DNA from: Coptodactyla brooksi | Lineage: Eukaryota; Arthropoda; Insecta; Coleoptera; Scarabaeidae | Assembly: GCA_033557675.1 (NCBI GenBank) | Contig: JAWQRM010000712.1 | Coordinates: forward strand, 1-20,301 | Direction: 5' to 3' | Length of the DNA stretch: 20,301 nucleotides | Program-made: the position numbers and the translations under genes | Shown: positions 18,863 to 20,301 of the stretch, in pieces | Layout: each line of letters begins with the position of its first letter | Position numbering within the stretch: position 1 is the first letter of the stretch | The notes under the pieces: generated by a model | Seen by the model: the letters and a program-made list of their open reading frames with translations, nothing else | Databases searched by the model: none | What the model was told of the DNA's origin: nothing

Positions 18863-18934
18863 TGCGATGGCCGGGAATCGAACCCGGATCAACTGCTTGG
18901 AAGGCAACTATGCTGACCATTACACCACCATCGC
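18863..18934 (-). tRNA. tRNA-Gly-TCC: tRNA-Gly (anticodon TCC)
   Basis: A 72-nt gene read on the minus strand. The acceptor stem is GCGATGG with CCATCGC and discriminator A. The anticodon loop CTTCCAA gives TCC (18899-18901), decoding GGA. The T arm is CCGGG-TTCGATT-CCCGG, which also provides the B box (GGTTCGATTCC). The D-arm region TGGTGTAATGG provides the A box. There is no intron, and no encoded CCA, as normal for a nuclear tRNA gene. A T run follows. It is identical over all 72 bases to the gene at 20217-20288, although their 5' flanks differ. Confidence 0.97.
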
Positions 18935-20216
18935 TGATGGAAGTTAAATAGACCTTGCGTCCTTTCACTTTGGAAGATCGTGTTACGCGAATTTTGTATA
19001 GTATGTAATTTAAGGTATATTCTTCCTTTATGGACTACATGCTTCTGTATGAAGACTGTACTTCTATGTAGCTAACCTAGGGGAGTTGCACGAGGGAAAA
19101 ATGTAATAAAAAAACTCAAAGTACGAAGGGGACGCCACCCCTATTCTACAGGATTCTCGTAGTTTTAATCACGTCGGATCGTAAACTGAGCCAATACTTC
19201 AAATGAAAACGCGTTATAGGCGCATTTGACCCCTGCTTCTACCCCTAATCTTGATGACCCGTTCTTACTGCGGCCATCCGCCCATGAAATAACGTTTTAC
19301 TTTATCGACTACCCTCTGCTTAGGATCTCTCCCTTTTCTGTAGCGTCGACTGGAAGCCAATAAAATTTTTGATTACAGAATTTATTCGCATAGCTGTTCT
19401 ACAATTTCAAATATAAATTGATTGTAGGTTATTTGAAAATAAATATATGCAAATTTTACCATTATCCCGAATTCCATTATTCTAAAATATATTCGCTGGA
19501 ACTGTCGGTACTTCTTGCAAATATTGGACATGATCTACATTTTCTATTCCAGTTACACGATTCCTTTTTCTATCAAAATTTGCATGTTCCTTATAATTTT
19601 TAGGTATTGACTACAGATCTTTCCAAAAAAATGTTCAACTGCATACATTTTTTATCTAAATTAATCTTTTTTAAGACGTTAAGTTCAAAAACTATTTTCA
19701 GAGACAATTTTCAAAAACTACTATTTTCAACAGTCTATTTGTTCGTTACATCAAGCAAGTATTATTATTAGGAAAGCAATTGTCATTTTAAAATCAACGT
19801 TTAAATAACACCCAATAAAGCAATAGATAATAAAGTTATTGTGACAAACGAAAAGTAACGCCTATTCAAATGTTTTTAGTTAGTCATAACTGCTAAGTGG
19901 GTATATAAAAAAAACGCACTCAAATAGTACGCCTGCTATTAATAATTTGGCAACTATAGTTTATCTCTTTTAATATTTCGTTTATAATCTTGAAATGTAT
20001 GAGTATATATGGGTATGCGTGTGCGTGCGTATTGTTTAATTTTCGATTTTGCGATACTAAATTGTTGTTCCAGCTATCATAAGAAGCAAATAAGCTGGTA
20101 CGTGACAGCTGTTTTTATATTGTGAAGTGGGATACTATATTCCGTCTATTAGAATGAAACGAGATAAATGTTATGTAATCTTGTGTTCACTGATACTTAG
20201 TTATCTGTACTTACAA
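18935..20216. other. Spacer between the two tRNA genes
   Basis: About 1.3 kb with no recognised coding or repeat family. About 19080-19340 is somewhat GC-richer than the rest. The short open frame at 19418-19603 (+) has no signature. Confidence 0.5.
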
Positions 20217-20288
20217 GCGATGGTGGTGTAATGGTCAGCATAGTTGCCTTCCAAGCAGTTGATCCGGGTTCGATTCCCGGCCATCGCA
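20217..20288 (+). tRNA. tRNA-Gly-TCC: tRNA-Gly (anticodon TCC)
   Basis: The same 72-nt sequence as the minus-strand gene at 18863-18934. The acceptor stem GCGATGG/CCATCGC is fully paired, the anticodon TCC is at 20250-20252, and the T arm and internal A and B boxes are intact. It is followed by a T run. The pair is divergent in orientation: each gene's 5' side faces the 1.3-kb spacer, and the two are transcribed away from each other. Confidence 0.97.
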
Positions 20289-20289
20289 C

Positions 20290-20297
20290 TTTTTTTT
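20290..20297 (+). terminator. Pol III T-run terminator
   Basis: Eight Ts, two bases after the tRNA-Gly gene. Confidence 0.92.
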
Positions 20298-20301
20298 CTT
20301 T

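Noticed and set aside
18714..18947. 77-residue open frame containing AGNRTRINCLEG
   Set aside because: The second half is the tRNA-Gly gene read as protein, a common annotation artefact.
1..20301. CRISPR array, bacterial operon or ribosome-binding-site signals
   Set aside because: Composition, Pol III tRNA genes, and insect-type LINE, Penelope and DDE transposon remains point to a eukaryotic nuclear genome; no regularly spaced repeats were seen.

Overview
This looks like an AT-rich, gene-poor stretch of an insect nuclear genome, possibly hymenopteran. The order is a guess from the mix of repeats and is not proven. The only intact genes I can support are two identical tRNA-Gly(TCC) genes near the right end, in opposite orientations, at 18863-18934 (-) and 20217-20288 (+). 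I found no intact host protein gene. Nearly every recognisable protein signature belongs to a decayed transposable element (TE), read across frameshifts and stops.

Layout, left to right. 85-292 (-): C-terminus of a Tc1/mariner-type transposase. 1370-2586 (-): Jockey/CR1-type LINE reverse transcriptase; a second small copy of its 5' part lies at 10593-10713 (+). 2898-3720 (-): C-terminal part of an RTE/BovB-like LINE. 3949-5055 (-): Penelope-like element (RT end, linker, GIY-YIG nuclease). It is split by a 170-bp insertion (4477-4646) with 12-bp target duplications and a hammerhead-ribozyme-like core. 6282-6327: a 21-bp-stem hairpin beside a second GIY-YIG fragment (6335-6470, +). 6555-7430 (-): pogo/Tigger-type transposase. 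7772-8335: repeat containing a large fold-back (116-bp arms). 8338-8450: short dispersed repeat plus stem. 8450-10590: mostly unassigned. 11240-12560 (-): another RTE-like LINE (ORF1 part, endonuclease, linker). 13894-14503 (-) and 14570-15118 (+): two halves of a Transib/RAG1-like transposase in opposite orientations. 16006-16569: inverted pair of tRNA-like repeats around a (TA)n tract. 16858-17010: second member of the 7.8-8.3 kb repeat family. 18453-18665: second copy of the hammerhead-like element, rearranged as a partial inverted dimer. 18863-20297: the tRNA pair with T-run terminators.

The most interesting signal is the small hammerhead-like element. Its two copies share ends, flanking duplications and a type-I hammerhead layout, and one copy sits inside a Penelope-like element. 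That recalls retrozymes, small non-autonomous retroelements thought to use Penelope-like machinery. Also notable are the Transib relic, which keeps two acidic residues in catalytic-like contexts and ends near a CACTGTG heptamer followed by CGACG, and the fold-back repeats. All homology calls come from reading the sequence and from remembered family motifs; no database search was run.
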